Part shown: positions 1-6,695 of the stretch, in pieces | How positions within the stretch are numbered: the stretch's first letter is position 1 | Layout of the letters: the number at the start of each line of letters is the position of its first letter | Source: Bacillota bacterium | GTDB lineage: Bacteria > Bacillota > Clostridia > Peptostreptococcales > Anaerovoracaceae | DNA: 8,672 bases | Assembly (NCBI GenBank): GCA_017515765.1 | Contig: JAFWFF010000188.1 | Location: 1 to 8,672, forward strand | Reading direction: 5' to 3' | Made by a program: the position numbers and the translations under genes | Notes under the pieces: generated by a model | The model's database searches: none | What the model saw: the letters and a program-made list of their open reading frames with translations, nothing else | Told to the model about the DNA's origin: nothing

Positions 1-1402
1 ACCACATGAGGTCGCCCGGCTTGCCGTACCGGCTCACGGTCTCAGGCTCGAAGTAGGACGCTCTCATCTGCTTGTCCAGATGATCAAAGAGGGCTTTGCC
101 CGCGAGCTTCGCTCCGTAGATCTCCACTTCCTTGAAACTGCCGTCCTCGTTCATGGGGATGCAGCCGTGGAAGAGAAGGTTGCCGTTCTCGACGTTGTAG
201 AGCGCGCCGTGGCTGAAGAGGAATCTGATGTGCTTCTGGAGCTTCTCGGAATTCAGCACCGAGGCCTCCAGAGTCTTCATCACTTCTATCTCATCAGGCG
301 TGAGCGCGTAGGGATCTTCCGGATCCACCGTCGGGAAATTGGTGGAATTCAGCTCCCAGGTCTTTCCGTAGGCCTCGACCGTCCCCTTCTCCAGGTCCAT
401 CTTGTCCAGGAGGAGTCTGTGTTCAAGTTCAAACTCCGGGTGATCCTTTATCATCTGGCCTTCGATCTTGAACTGGATGATCGCGATGGCCTTATGCATG
501 CGGGCTTCGAGCTGGTCGTCGATCGGGTCGAATTTGTTCACGTCCAGGATGTGCGGCCAGAACTTCTTGCAGTCATCGTCGCCGTATGTCGCCTGGGCAA
601 AGGTGGTGAGCCTCCTCATGTTGATCCCGTAGCCCAGCTCCAGCATGTCCATGTTGTTGTAGCTGATGTTCATGCGGACCAGGTTGGCTATGCATGCCCA
701 GTTGCCCGCCGCGGCTCCCATCCAGACCACGTCGTGGTTGCCCCACTGGAAATCCACGTCGTGGAAATCCATGAGATAGTCCATAATGTAATCCGGGTGC
801 GCTCCACGGTCAAAGATATCGCCTATGATGTGGAGGTGGTCCACCGCCAGCATGCTGATCGAGTTCGCCATGCCGGTGATGAAGGTCTCTCCGAGCCCCT
901 CGTCTACGACGTTATTGATGATCTCGCTGTAGTAGTGTGCTCTGTTCTCCTCGTCGTCGGCGTGGAGCAGCTCGTCCATTGCGTAGGCGAGATGTTTGGG
1001 GAATCTCTTACGCACCCTGGACCTGGTGTATTTGGTCGATACGGATTTGCAGATGGTGACGAGCCTGTAGATCACGGTCACGCACCATTTGTCAAAGTCT
1101 TCTTCGCTCTTGCGGCGGCGCCTGATCTCTGCTTCGGGGTTGTAGATCAGGGCCGCGAGGTCGTCTCTGTCTTCCTCGCTCAGGATCCCGCCGTAGTGCT
1201 CGTCGATCTTGTCTTTGATCGTTCCGGAGGCGCTCCTGATCATGTGGATGAAGGCTTCGTGCTCGCCATGCAGGTCGCTCAGGAAGTATTCGGTGCCTTT
1301 CGGCAGCGCCAGGATCGCCTTCAGGTTGACGTACTCCGCCGCCGCGGCAAGCCTGTTAGGGTACCGCTCAGCGAGGAGCTCCAGATATTTGCTGTCCGCC
1401 AT
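1..1402 (-). CDS. fbp: Fructose-1,6-bisphosphatase class III, N-terminal ~467 residues (3' end outside window)
   Basis: Hydrolyses fructose-1,6-bisphosphate to fructose-6-phosphate in gluconeogenesis in the cytoplasm. The class III enzyme is the Firmicutes type and belongs to the metallophosphatase superfamily. My reverse-strand translation from the ATG at 1402 stays open to the left edge, giving 467 codons. From general knowledge, family members are about 640-670 residues, so roughly 70% is visible. Metal-site motifs appear in order: SDLHGEHEAF (residues 42-51, D43 and H45), GDIFDRG (194-200, D195) and GNHDVVWMGAA (starting at 221, N222 and H223). Two later conserved-looking histidines follow, in FSHG (H398) and LFHG (H412). 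The start is supported by an AGGAGAG ribosome-binding site and an in-frame TAG 15 nt upstream. It begins 16 bp after the murA stop and is probably cotranscribed with it. The long open frame on the opposite strand is a composition shadow. Confidence 0.95.
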   Translation of the reverse strand, partial: MADSKYLELLAERYPNRLAAAAEYVNLKAILALPKGTEYFLSDLHGEHEAFIHMIRSASGTIKDKIDEHYGGILSEEDRDDLAALIYNPEAEIRRRRKSEEDFDKWCVTVIYRLVTICKSVSTKYTRSRVRKRFPKHLAYAMDELLHADDEENRAHYYSEIINNVVDEGLGETFITGMANSISMLAVDHLHIIGDIFDRGAHPDYIMDYLMDFHDVDFQWGNHDVVWMGAAAGNWACIANLVRMNISYNNMDMLELGYGINMRRLTTFAQATYGDDDCKKFWPHILDVNKFDPIDDQLEARMHKAIAIIQFKIEGQMIKDHPEFELEHRLLLDKMDLEKGTVEAYGKTWELNSTNFPTVDPEDPYALTPDEIEVMKTLEASVLNSEKLQKHIRFLFSHGALYNVENGNLLFHGCIPMNEDGSFKEVEIYGAKLAGKALFDHLDKQMRASYFEPETVSRYGKPGDLMW

Positions 1403-1418
1403 TGATATTCTCTCCTAA

Positions 1419-2684
1419 TCACTCATCAACGCGCAGGATAATAGCTCCGAGGTCGCGGAACTTCTTCACGAAGTCCTCATATCCCCTCTCGATGTGATAT
1501 ATCTCGTCCACTTCCGTAGTGCCCTCGGCAGCCAGCCCTGCCAGCACCAAAGCCGCTCCGGCCCTGAGGTCCGTCGCTCTCACCTTTGCTCCTTCGAGCT
1601 TCTTGCCGCCCTGGACGTAAGCCCGGTTGCCCTCGGTCCTTATATTGGCTCCCATTCTGTTGAGCTCGTTCACGTGCATGAAGCGGTTCTCGAATACGGT
1701 CTCGATCACCGTGCTGTCGCCTTCGACTGTTGTCAGGAAGGCCATGAACGGGGACTGCATGTCGGTCGGGAAGCCCGGATACGGGAGGGTCTTGATGCCG
1801 GTGGATACCAGCGGCCTCTCGCCTCCGTTGATGTACAGGCCCTCGTCGACCAGTTCCACAGTGACTCCGCACTCCCTGAGTTTGGAAGCGATCGCCCTCA
1901 CGTGGTCGGGAACTATGTTCTGAATGAGCACTTCGCCGCGGGTAATGGCTGCGGCCAGCATGAACGTGCCGGTCTCTATGCGGTCAGGGATGACCGTATG
2001 CCTTGCCCCGTGCAGTTCCTTTACTCCTTCGATCTTTATCATGTCGGTGCCGGCGCCTTTGATCGAGGCTCCCATCTTGTTGAGGAAGTTCGCCAGGTCG
2101 ACTATCTCGGGCTCCTCGGCGGCGTTCTCTATGTACGTGGTGCCCTCGGCAAGGGCCGCGGCCATCATTATGTTCTCTGTCGCCCCGACGCTCGGGAAGT
2201 CCAGATATATGCTGGCTCCCTTAAGGCCTCCCGGAGGAGCAAAGGCTTCAGTGAACTTATCGTTCACCACAACATCCGCCCCCAGAGCCTCGAATCCCTT
2301 CAGGTGAAGCTCCACGGGGCGCGCTCCAATGGTGCACCCGCCGGGCATGTATACCTTGGCGTGCCCCTTTCTCGCGAGCAAAGGCCCCATGATCAGGAAG
2401 GACGCGCGCATCTTTTTGACCAGGTTCCCGTCCGCCTCGGTGCTGGTGAGGTCGCGGAAATCGATCTTAAGCGAGCCGGCTTCGTCCTGATCCAGCTTGC
2501 CGCCTATGGACGCGAGTATCTCCTTCATGACCGCCACGTCCCTCAATCTCGGGACCTCCTGGATCACGCATTCATCGCATGCCAGGATAGACGCGGCCAT
2601 CAGGGGAAGGACAGCGTTCTTGGCGCCGCTTACATGGACCTCTCCGGAGAGAGCTCCGCTGTTTTCCACAAGAAATTTTGCCAT
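1419..2684 (-). CDS. murA: UDP-N-acetylglucosamine 1-carboxyvinyltransferase
   Basis: Transfers enolpyruvate from PEP to UDP-GlcNAc, the first committed cytoplasmic step of peptidoglycan synthesis and the fosfomycin target. The 421-residue length matches the family (about 420). Visible hallmarks are the substrate-binding K22-N23 in SGAKNAVLP, R93 in KMRAS, the mobile loop with the catalytic cysteine C117 in PGGCTIGARPVELH, and D308 in PYPGFPTDMQSPF, which corresponds to the catalytic aspartate (D305 in E. coli). The enzyme carries the fosfomycin-sensitive Cys form rather than the Cys-to-Asp resistant form. The start follows a GAGGA Shine-Dalgarno that overlaps the end of the upstream regulator gene, 10 bp away. 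fbp follows after 16 bp. Firmicutes often carry two paralogues (MurA and MurZ/MurAB), and I cannot say which lineage this copy belongs to. Confidence 0.96.
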   Translation of the reverse strand: MAKFLVENSGALSGEVHVSGAKNAVLPLMAASILACDECVIQEVPRLRDVAVMKEILASIGGKLDQDEAGSLKIDFRDLTSTEADGNLVKKMRASFLIMGPLLARKGHAKVYMPGGCTIGARPVELHLKGFEALGADVVVNDKFTEAFAPPGGLKGASIYLDFPSVGATENIMMAAALAEGTTYIENAAEEPEIVDLANFLNKMGASIKGAGTDMIKIEGVKELHGARHTVIPDRIETGTFMLAAAITRGEVLIQNIVPDHVRAIASKLRECGVTVELVDEGLYINGGERPLVSTGIKTLPYPGFPTDMQSPFMAFLTTVEGDSTVIETVFENRFMHVNELNRMGANIRTEGNRAYVQGGKKLEGAKVRATDLRAGAALVLAGLAAEGTTEVDEIYHIERGYEDFVKKFRDLGAIILRVDE

Positions 2685-2694
2685 GGCAGATCCT

Positions 2695-2937
2695 CTAAAG
2701 CGCCTTCATCTCTGCGATGCACGCCGCGCACACGTTCTTGCCGTGCACCTGTCTGACTCCGTCGCTGCTTCCGCAGAAGACGCAGGCGGGCTCATATTTC
2801 CTGAGCATTATCGTCTGACCGTCAACAAAGACCTCGAGCGAATCGTCGGTCTTGATACCCAGAGTGCGTCTCAGCTCGATGGGTATGACTACTCTTCCGA
2901 GAGCGTCTACAGGTCTGACTATTCCCGTTGCCTTCAT
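2695..2937 (-). CDS. AbrB/SpoVT-type transition-state regulator with C-terminal CxxC-CxxC knuckle
   Basis: Small DNA-binding protein (80 aa). Residues 1-48 form the swapped-hairpin AbrB fold, starting MKATGIVRPVDALGRVVIPI with the ELRRTLGI segment typical of B. subtilis AbrB/Abh. In AbrB relatives this domain dimerises and represses post-exponential genes. The C-terminal half is not the AbrB multimerisation domain. It is a short segment with C52-V-F-C55 and C70-A-A-C73, a probable zinc knuckle (metal binding is inferred). I recall this architecture from clostridial AbrB-like proteins, so it is a known variant rather than a fusion unique to this window. A very good AAAGGAG site precedes the ATG. 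It lies 17 bp after a small membrane-protein gene and 10 bp before murA, so it is probably cotranscribed with both. Targets and any autoregulation cannot be read from the sequence. Confidence 0.9.
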   Translation of the reverse strand: MKATGIVRPVDALGRVVIPIELRRTLGIKTDDSLEVFVDGQTIMLRKYEPACVFCGSSDGVRQVHGKNVCAACIAEMKAL

Positions 2938-2954
2938 GTTTTTCTCCTTTCAGG

Positions 2955-3278
2955 TTACTTTTTGCTGTTTTTGATCACGGAGACCATTGAAGAAAGGGCC
3001 TTGGAGATGCTGGAGATCGAGGCGATGCTGCTCTCGTTCCCCTTCATGGCGCCCGCGAAGCTCATGACGGCTCCGGAAAGCTCGTCGACCAGAGGCTTCG
3101 TCTCTTCCGCTTTCTCGTGAACTATGGTGGTCACTGCCGAAGTGTCATCCAGTATCCCGTTGACCTTCTTCAGCGTCGTGATCAGATTGGCGACCATGAC
3201 GATGAGGAATATGACCAGGATGACAGCAGCAAGCAGCAGCAGTCCTATAAGCACCTGTTTTACATCGATAGTGATCAT
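2955..3278 (-). CDS. Small single-pass membrane protein, DUF948-like
   Basis: 107-residue protein with one strongly hydrophobic segment at about residues 8-32 (IGLLLLAAVILVIFLIVMVA). A predicted helical tail rich in Ser, Lys and Glu follows (LKKVNGILDD and onward). A short N-terminus, one transmembrane helix and an amphipathic or coiled-coil tail resemble the DUF948 family (B. subtilis YtxG-like general-stress proteins), but this rests on pattern alone and no catalytic motif is seen. The tail probably faces the cytoplasm, though topology is not certain. The start is well supported by a full AAGGAGG site 5 nt before the ATG. It is the first gene after the promoter at 3306-3334 and heads the run to the AbrB-like gene, murA and fbp. 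The function is unknown. Confidence 0.8.
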   Translation of the reverse strand: MITIDVKQVLIGLLLLAAVILVIFLIVMVANLITTLKKVNGILDDTSAVTTIVHEKAEETKPLVDELSGAVMSFAGAMKGNESSIASISSISKALSSMVSVIKNSKK

Positions 3279-3305
3279 GATAACCTCCTTATGCTCTATA
3301 GGTAC

Positions 3306-3334
3306 AATATACTATTAATGGAAGATTTTAGCAA
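3306..3334 (-). promoter_or_regulatory. Sigma-A-type promoter for the DUF948-like/abrB-like/murA/fbp run
   Basis: On the minus strand TTGCTA (3334-3329), a 17-bp AT-rich spacer and TATATT (3311-3306) form a good -35/-10 pair. The predicted start is near 3299, about 20 nt before the ATG at 3278. It sits in the 60-bp gap after ricT. No terminator hairpin is visible between ricT and this point, so read-through from the upstream operon is also possible. Confidence 0.65.
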
Positions 3335-3338
3335 GTCG

Positions 3339-4334
3339 TCAGTCTCTGAGCAGTGCTTCCAGTTCTTCCTTTAATTCCTCATCCATTCCGTCGAAGATCT
3401 CGCTGTCCTCGTCACGCCTGCCGTTTCCGCCGGCCTGCGCCCGGTCAGGCTTTCCGTGAGCTTTGCCTGTTCCCTTCTGGGCGGTCTTCTTCCTGCGGTC
3501 GGTCCTGCGTATCTCCTCTTTGTCGTAGGTGTTGATGTCGTCGGAAAGCTTTTCACTTCCGTCCTCGTCCTTCTCTCCGGTATAGAGCCTCGCGCGGACC
3601 TTCCCCTGGATCAGGTTGGTGTCGACCACCTTGGCCGGACCGTCCGGGGTCTCTATCCTTTCGCCGTTGTCAGGCATCCCCTTGCGGAGCTCCAGATACA
3701 CCTCGTTCTCGTATTTAAGGCAGCACATCAGCCTGCCGCAGATGCCCGAGATCTTGGTCGGGTTGAGCGACAGGTTCTGGTTCTTGGCCATTTTGATCGA
3801 TACGGGCTGGAAGTCGGACATCCAGGACGCGCAGCAAAGGCTCTTGCCGCAGGGGCCGCAGCCTCCGATCATCTTCGCCTCGTCGCGGATCCCGATCTGC
3901 CTTAGCTCGATCCTCATGCGGAAGACTCCGGCGAGGTCCTTGACCAGCTCGCGGAAGTCGACTCTGCCGTCCGCGGTGAAGTAGAAGACAATCTTGTTGC
4001 TGTCGAAGGTGTAGTCCACGTCGATCAGCTTCATCTCCAGGCCGTGCTTGTCGATCTTCTCCTGGCAAAGGCGGAGCGCCTCCTGCTTCTTCCCCTCGTT
4101 CTCTTCTTTTTTGCGGATATCTTCTTCCGTGGCTATCCTGACCACACGCTTGAGAGGCCTTATGACCTCGGAATCCCTCACCTCCGTCGGAGGCATCGAG
4201 ATCGTCCCGAATTCCATTCCGCGGGCAGTCTCGACTATGACTCCCGTTCCCTTCTCAAGCTCTTTTATCTTTCCCGGAGCAAAATAGTACATCTTGCCCG
4301 TACTTCTGAATCTGACGCCTACGACCTCAGCCAT
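3339..4334 (-). CDS. ricT: PSP1-domain protein RicT/YaaT
   Basis: 331-residue homologue of B. subtilis YaaT/RicT. In B. subtilis this protein acts with RicA and RicF in a complex carrying Fe-S clusters that directs RNase Y maturation of transcripts and promotes sporulation, competence and biofilm formation. The N-terminal MAEVVGVRFRSTGKMYYFAPG and the PSP1 core (to about residue 225) are clear. All seven expected cysteines are present: C159, C162, C167 and C168 in GGCGPCGKSLCCASW, and C199, C204 and C205 in GICGRLMCCLKYE. The C-terminus (about 275-331) is a low-complexity charged extension, first basic (RRTDRRKKTAQKG) then acidic. It makes the protein roughly 50 residues longer than B. subtilis YaaT. 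The start has a GGAGGA site lying inside the end of holB, with a 4-bp gap between the genes. holB next to ricT is a conserved Firmicutes pairing. No ricA or ricF is in the window. Confidence 0.93.
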   Translation of the reverse strand: MAEVVGVRFRSTGKMYYFAPGKIKELEKGTGVIVETARGMEFGTISMPPTEVRDSEVIRPLKRVVRIATEEDIRKKEENEGKKQEALRLCQEKIDKHGLEMKLIDVDYTFDSNKIVFYFTADGRVDFRELVKDLAGVFRMRIELRQIGIRDEAKMIGGCGPCGKSLCCASWMSDFQPVSIKMAKNQNLSLNPTKISGICGRLMCCLKYENEVYLELRKGMPDNGERIETPDGPAKVVDTNLIQGKVRARLYTGEKDEDGSEKLSDDINTYDKEEIRRTDRRKKTAQKGTGKAHGKPDRAQAGGNGRRDEDSEIFDGMDEELKEELEALLRD

Positions 4335-4338
4335 TACT

Positions 4339-5133
4339 TCATCCTCCTATCTTCAGCAGAAGATTCCTTATCGCGTAGTTGTGATTCACATTCATCACTA
4401 TGTCCTGCCTGGCCTCTTCCGCGAATCCGACGCAGCGCATCGCTCTCTCCGCGGGCAGCAGGCCCGGCTCCTCTTTCACGAAACAATCTCTTAGTTCACG
4501 CTCTATCGCGTCTACCACGGCGAGAGCGTCCTTCCTGTCTTTGATGTCGATGCCCTCCGCGCCTTCCAACCTGACTTTGACGTCGTTGAAACAGTCGCAC
4601 CTCAGGGCTGTCTCTATGAGTTTCCGCGCGAACAAAGAGAACTGTCTATCCCTTTCCGCCTCCTCCGGATCGGTCTTCTCCCCGAAAGGCCTCAGCACCT
4701 GGCAGCGCGACCTTATCGTCGGTAGCAGGTTCTCTCGGTTCTCCGAGAGAAGCATGATGACGGTCCCGGGCTGCGGCTCCTCCAGGGTCTTCAGCAGGCG
4801 GTTCTGGGCTCTCACGGTCATGCTGTCCGCGTCCTCAATTATGACGACGTGCCGCCCAGCTGTTCCCTGCGGCTTGTTCTTAAGCTCCTCCTGAAGATCC
4901 TCTATCGCTTCGTTCTTAACGGAACGCTCGTCCATCCGGACTATGTGGAGATCTTCGTGGCTTCCGGCGCTGACCCTCCTGCAGGCAGGGCAGATTCCGC
5001 AGCCTTCGCCGGGCTTTACCGGGCACAGAACAGCCCTCGCGAACCCGAGAGCAAAGCTCTTCTTCCCGGACAGGTGGTCGCCTTCTATGATGTACGCGTG
5101 AGCCATGTTCCCGGCGGAAGGTACGTTCATCAT
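4339..5133 (-). CDS. holB: DNA polymerase III delta' subunit (clamp loader), unusually short
   Basis: Clamp-loader ATPase-fold subunit that helps load the beta clamp at the replisome. Visible features are a degenerate P-loop GDHLSGKKS (residues 18-26), a zinc module with C37, C45, C48 and C51, the EDAD box in VVIIEDADSM (96-105), the sensor-like NRLLKTLEEP (111-120), and the SRC motif (S142-R143-C144). The C-terminal NYAIRNLLLKIGG looks like a normal delta' end. The length is 264 aa, against about 330 expected. The shortfall lies directly after SRC, where the lid subdomain with its GS-x-G-x-A-like motif should be. I cannot find it, and the sequence passes into the collar helices. The frame is continuous, so this is not an obvious frameshift. 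The start ATG overlaps the tmk stop (ATGA at 5130-5133). The later Met10 has no ribosome-binding site, so the overlapping start is preferred. Confidence 0.9.
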   Translation of the reverse strand: MMNVPSAGNMAHAYIIEGDHLSGKKSFALGFARAVLCPVKPGEGCGICPACRRVSAGSHEDLHIVRMDERSVKNEAIEDLQEELKNKPQGTAGRHVVIIEDADSMTVRAQNRLLKTLEEPQPGTVIMLLSENRENLLPTIRSRCQVLRPFGEKTDPEEAERDRQFSLFARKLIETALRCDCFNDVKVRLEGAEGIDIKDRKDALAVVDAIERELRDCFVKEEPGLLPAERAMRCVGFAEEARQDIVMNVNHNYAIRNLLLKIGG

Positions 5134-5786
5134 CTTCCTTCCCCGCTGTCTTTCCCGAAAGCGCGGTCAAGCGCCTCGCGCACCTCACATGTCACGAACT
5201 CGATATCCTTTGACGCGTCGATCACGAAGAATCTGCCTTTCCCCGCCTCGGCGTCGCGCCTGGCTATCTCTCGGTAGCCCTCATAGACTTTCCGGTGGAA
5301 CTCATCGGGCTCAGTCTCCAGCCTGTCTTTGCTGCTTCGGTTCCCGACCCTCTCCATGGCCTTCTGCGGATCCACGTCGAGGAACAAAGTAATATCCGGA
5401 ACGAGCCCCCGGGTCGCGTGGGCGTTAACCTCAGCCACACCTTCGCCAAGGCCTCTCCCGAAACCCTGATACGCTATGCTGGAGTCCACGAACCTGTCGC
5501 AGACCACAGTAGTCCCGGCCTCGAGCGCCGGCTTTATCTTCTGAGCCACGTGCTGGGCTCTAGAAGCAGCGTAAAGCAGGGCCTCGGTCCAGTCGTCCAT
5601 CTCGGCGTTCCCGGGATCCAGGATGATCTCTCTTATCTTTTCGCCGATCGGTGTTCCTCCCGGCTCTCTGGTGAAGATGCAGGGTATCCCCTTCTCCTCC
5701 AGATATCTTCTTATGGTCTCGAGCTGGGTCGACTTTCCCGAGCCGTCGCCGCCCTCGACCGTAATGAACAGTCCGCGCTCCATCAT
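5130..5786 (-). CDS. tmk: Thymidylate kinase
   Basis: Phosphorylates dTMP to dTDP with ATP in the cytoplasm, an essential step of dTTP synthesis. The 218-residue length is typical. Motifs seen are the P-loop GGDGSGKST (residues 12-20), REPGGT (40-45, substrate binding), DRF (97-99) followed by SSIAYQG, and the arginine-containing LID segment NRSSKDRLE. The P-loop has no arginine and the LID has, which resembles the E. coli-like type II arrangement. Two consecutive ATGs (5786 and 5783) can start translation. The AAGGA site made by the end of the upstream micro-ORF is better spaced for the second, so the protein may begin one residue later. It overlaps holB by 4 bp, which suggests translational coupling. 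Confidence 0.96.
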   Translation of the reverse strand: MMERGLFITVEGGDGSGKSTQLETIRRYLEEKGIPCIFTREPGGTPIGEKIREIILDPGNAEMDDWTEALLYAASRAQHVAQKIKPALEAGTTVVCDRFVDSSIAYQGFGRGLGEGVAEVNAHATRGLVPDITLFLDVDPQKAMERVGNRSSKDRLETEPDEFHRKVYEGYREIARRDAEAGKGRFFVIDASKDIEFVTCEVREALDRAFGKDSGEGR

Positions 5787-5792
5787 CTATCC

Positions 5793-5900
5793 TTATTTGT
5801 CCTTAAGGACTCTTTCCATCAAAAAACTGAAAAGCCACACGGCAAGGACACCGAGGGGCAGACAGATCAGTATGCAGAATATGATCTTAAGTACCAGCAT
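5793..5900 (-). CDS. Micro-ORF: 35-residue predicted membrane peptide upstream of tmk
   Basis: The ATG at 5900 opens a 35-codon frame ending in TAA at 5795-5793. A near-perfect GGAGG lies 4 nt before the ATG, and the frame sits about 50 nt after the predicted transcription start. The peptide begins MLVLKIIFCILICLPLGVLA and ends with the charged tail MERVLKDK. Residues 3-27 are almost wholly hydrophobic, with Cys9, Cys13 and Pro15, and could form one transmembrane helix. Its stop codon forms part of the AAGGA ribosome-binding site for tmk, with 6 bp between the genes, so translation of the two is probably coupled. I do not recognise the family. It could be a real micro-membrane protein or a leader peptide that sets tmk expression. 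Confidence 0.6.
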   Translation of the reverse strand: MLVLKIIFCILICLPLGVLAVWLFSFLMERVLKDK

Positions 5901-5957
5901 ATTTCCTCCGGCGGTATTCCGTGGTCACTTCGCGGCTTGAACTCAACTTACAGTAAA

Positions 5958-5966
5958 ATTATACCA
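5958..5966 (-). promoter_or_regulatory. Extended -10 promoter of the micro-ORF/tmk/holB/ricT operon
   Basis: On the minus strand TGGTATAAT gives a consensus TATAAT (5963-5958) with a TG extension. The predicted start is near 5951, leaving a leader of about 50 nt. No good -35 is present: at a 17-bp spacing the hexamer is ATGCAT. This fits a promoter that relies on the extended -10. A perfect 12-bp palindrome, TTCCCCGGGGAA (5969-5980), fills most of the spacer and could be an operator. The promoter lies immediately after the pyrE terminator. Confidence 0.65.
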
Positions 5967-5989
5967 TATTCCCCGGGGAAATGCATCAT

Positions 5990-6024
5990 AAAAAGCCCGG
6001 AGCGGGATCAGCGCTCCGGGCTTT
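5990..6024 (-). terminator. Intrinsic terminator after pyrE
   Basis: On the minus strand a 13-bp perfect stem (AAAGCCCGGAGCG at 6024-6012, pairing with 6004-5992) closes a 7-nt loop and is followed by a T run (5995-5990 region, TTTTTA). It lies 15 bp after the pyrE stop and separates the pyrFE unit from the tmk operon promoter. Confidence 0.9.
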
Positions 6025-6039
6025 GATATTCTGCGGTTT

Positions 6040-6681
6040 TCAGCCGATCCAGCTCTCGTCGGAGGGATTGGCGCGGAATTTGAGGATGCGTTCCTTGTCT
6101 TCTGATTTGATGTATCCGCTCTCTGCGGCGACCTCGACAAGCGCGTCGAGATTGGACAGCGAAACGTTCCTGACTCCTGCCGCCTCGAGCCTGTCGGCAG
6201 CCTTCTGCATCCCGTAGGTGAAGATGCTCACGATCCCGAGCACTTCCGCCCCGGCTTCCCTTAAGGCTTCGACTGTCTTGACGGAAGATCCGGCCGTGGA
6301 GATCAGGTCTTCGACCACTACCACCTTCTGTCCCGGCTCGAGCCTTCCCTCTATCTGGTTCTGGCGGCCGTGGTCCTTCGCTCCGGAGCGCACGTAACCC
6401 ATCGGAAGGCCCATGATATGAGCCGTTATCGCGGCGTGGGCGATACCCGCCGTCGCTGTACCCATCAGGACTTCAGCCTCGGGGAACTCTGCCCTTATAA
6501 GCTCCGCGAAACCGTTCTCTACGTGGTCCCTTACATCGGGAGCGGTGAGCGTCAGACGGTTGTCGCAGTATATCGGGCTTTTGATCCCGCTCGCCCATGT
6601 AAAGGGTTCGTCCGGGCGGAGAAAGACCGCGCGGATGTCCAGAAGATCCTTTGCAATAACTCTCGCTATATCGTTTGCCAT
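6040..6681 (-). CDS. pyrE: Orotate phosphoribosyltransferase
   Basis: Converts orotate and PRPP to OMP, the fifth step of UMP synthesis. It is 213 residues from the ATG at 6681. The frame is open further upstream to 6936, but that extension lies inside pyrF and has no family similarity. The 6681 start has GGAGGT 6 nt before it. Visible motifs are FTWASGIKSPIYCDNR (substrate region), GTATAGIAHA (74 onward), the catalytic loop YVRSGAKDHGRQNQIEG (97 onward, K102, H104), and the PRPP-binding signature VVVVEDLISTAGSS (residues 120-133, E124-D125). The enzyme works as a dimer, with the loop of one subunit completing the other's site (known of the family). It is 14 bp downstream of pyrF and shares its attenuator-controlled promoter, so the products act in consecutive steps from one mRNA. 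Confidence 0.96.
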   Translation of the reverse strand: MANDIARVIAKDLLDIRAVFLRPDEPFTWASGIKSPIYCDNRLTLTAPDVRDHVENGFAELIRAEFPEAEVLMGTATAGIAHAAITAHIMGLPMGYVRSGAKDHGRQNQIEGRLEPGQKVVVVEDLISTAGSSVKTVEALREAGAEVLGIVSIFTYGMQKAADRLEAAGVRNVSLSNLDALVEVAAESGYIKSEDKERILKFRANPSDESWIG

Positions 6682-6695
6682 TTCCACACCTCCGT

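Noticed and set aside
80..1405. Long plus-strand open frame (441 codons) opposite fbp
   Set aside because: The minus strand encodes a clear class III fructose-bisphosphatase over the same bases. The plus frame has no recognisable domain and arises from GC-biased third positions.
1494..2756. Long plus-strand open frame (420 codons) opposite murA
   Set aside because: It is a shadow of murA with no motif or ribosome-binding site, and it spans the murA/abrB-like boundary on the other strand.
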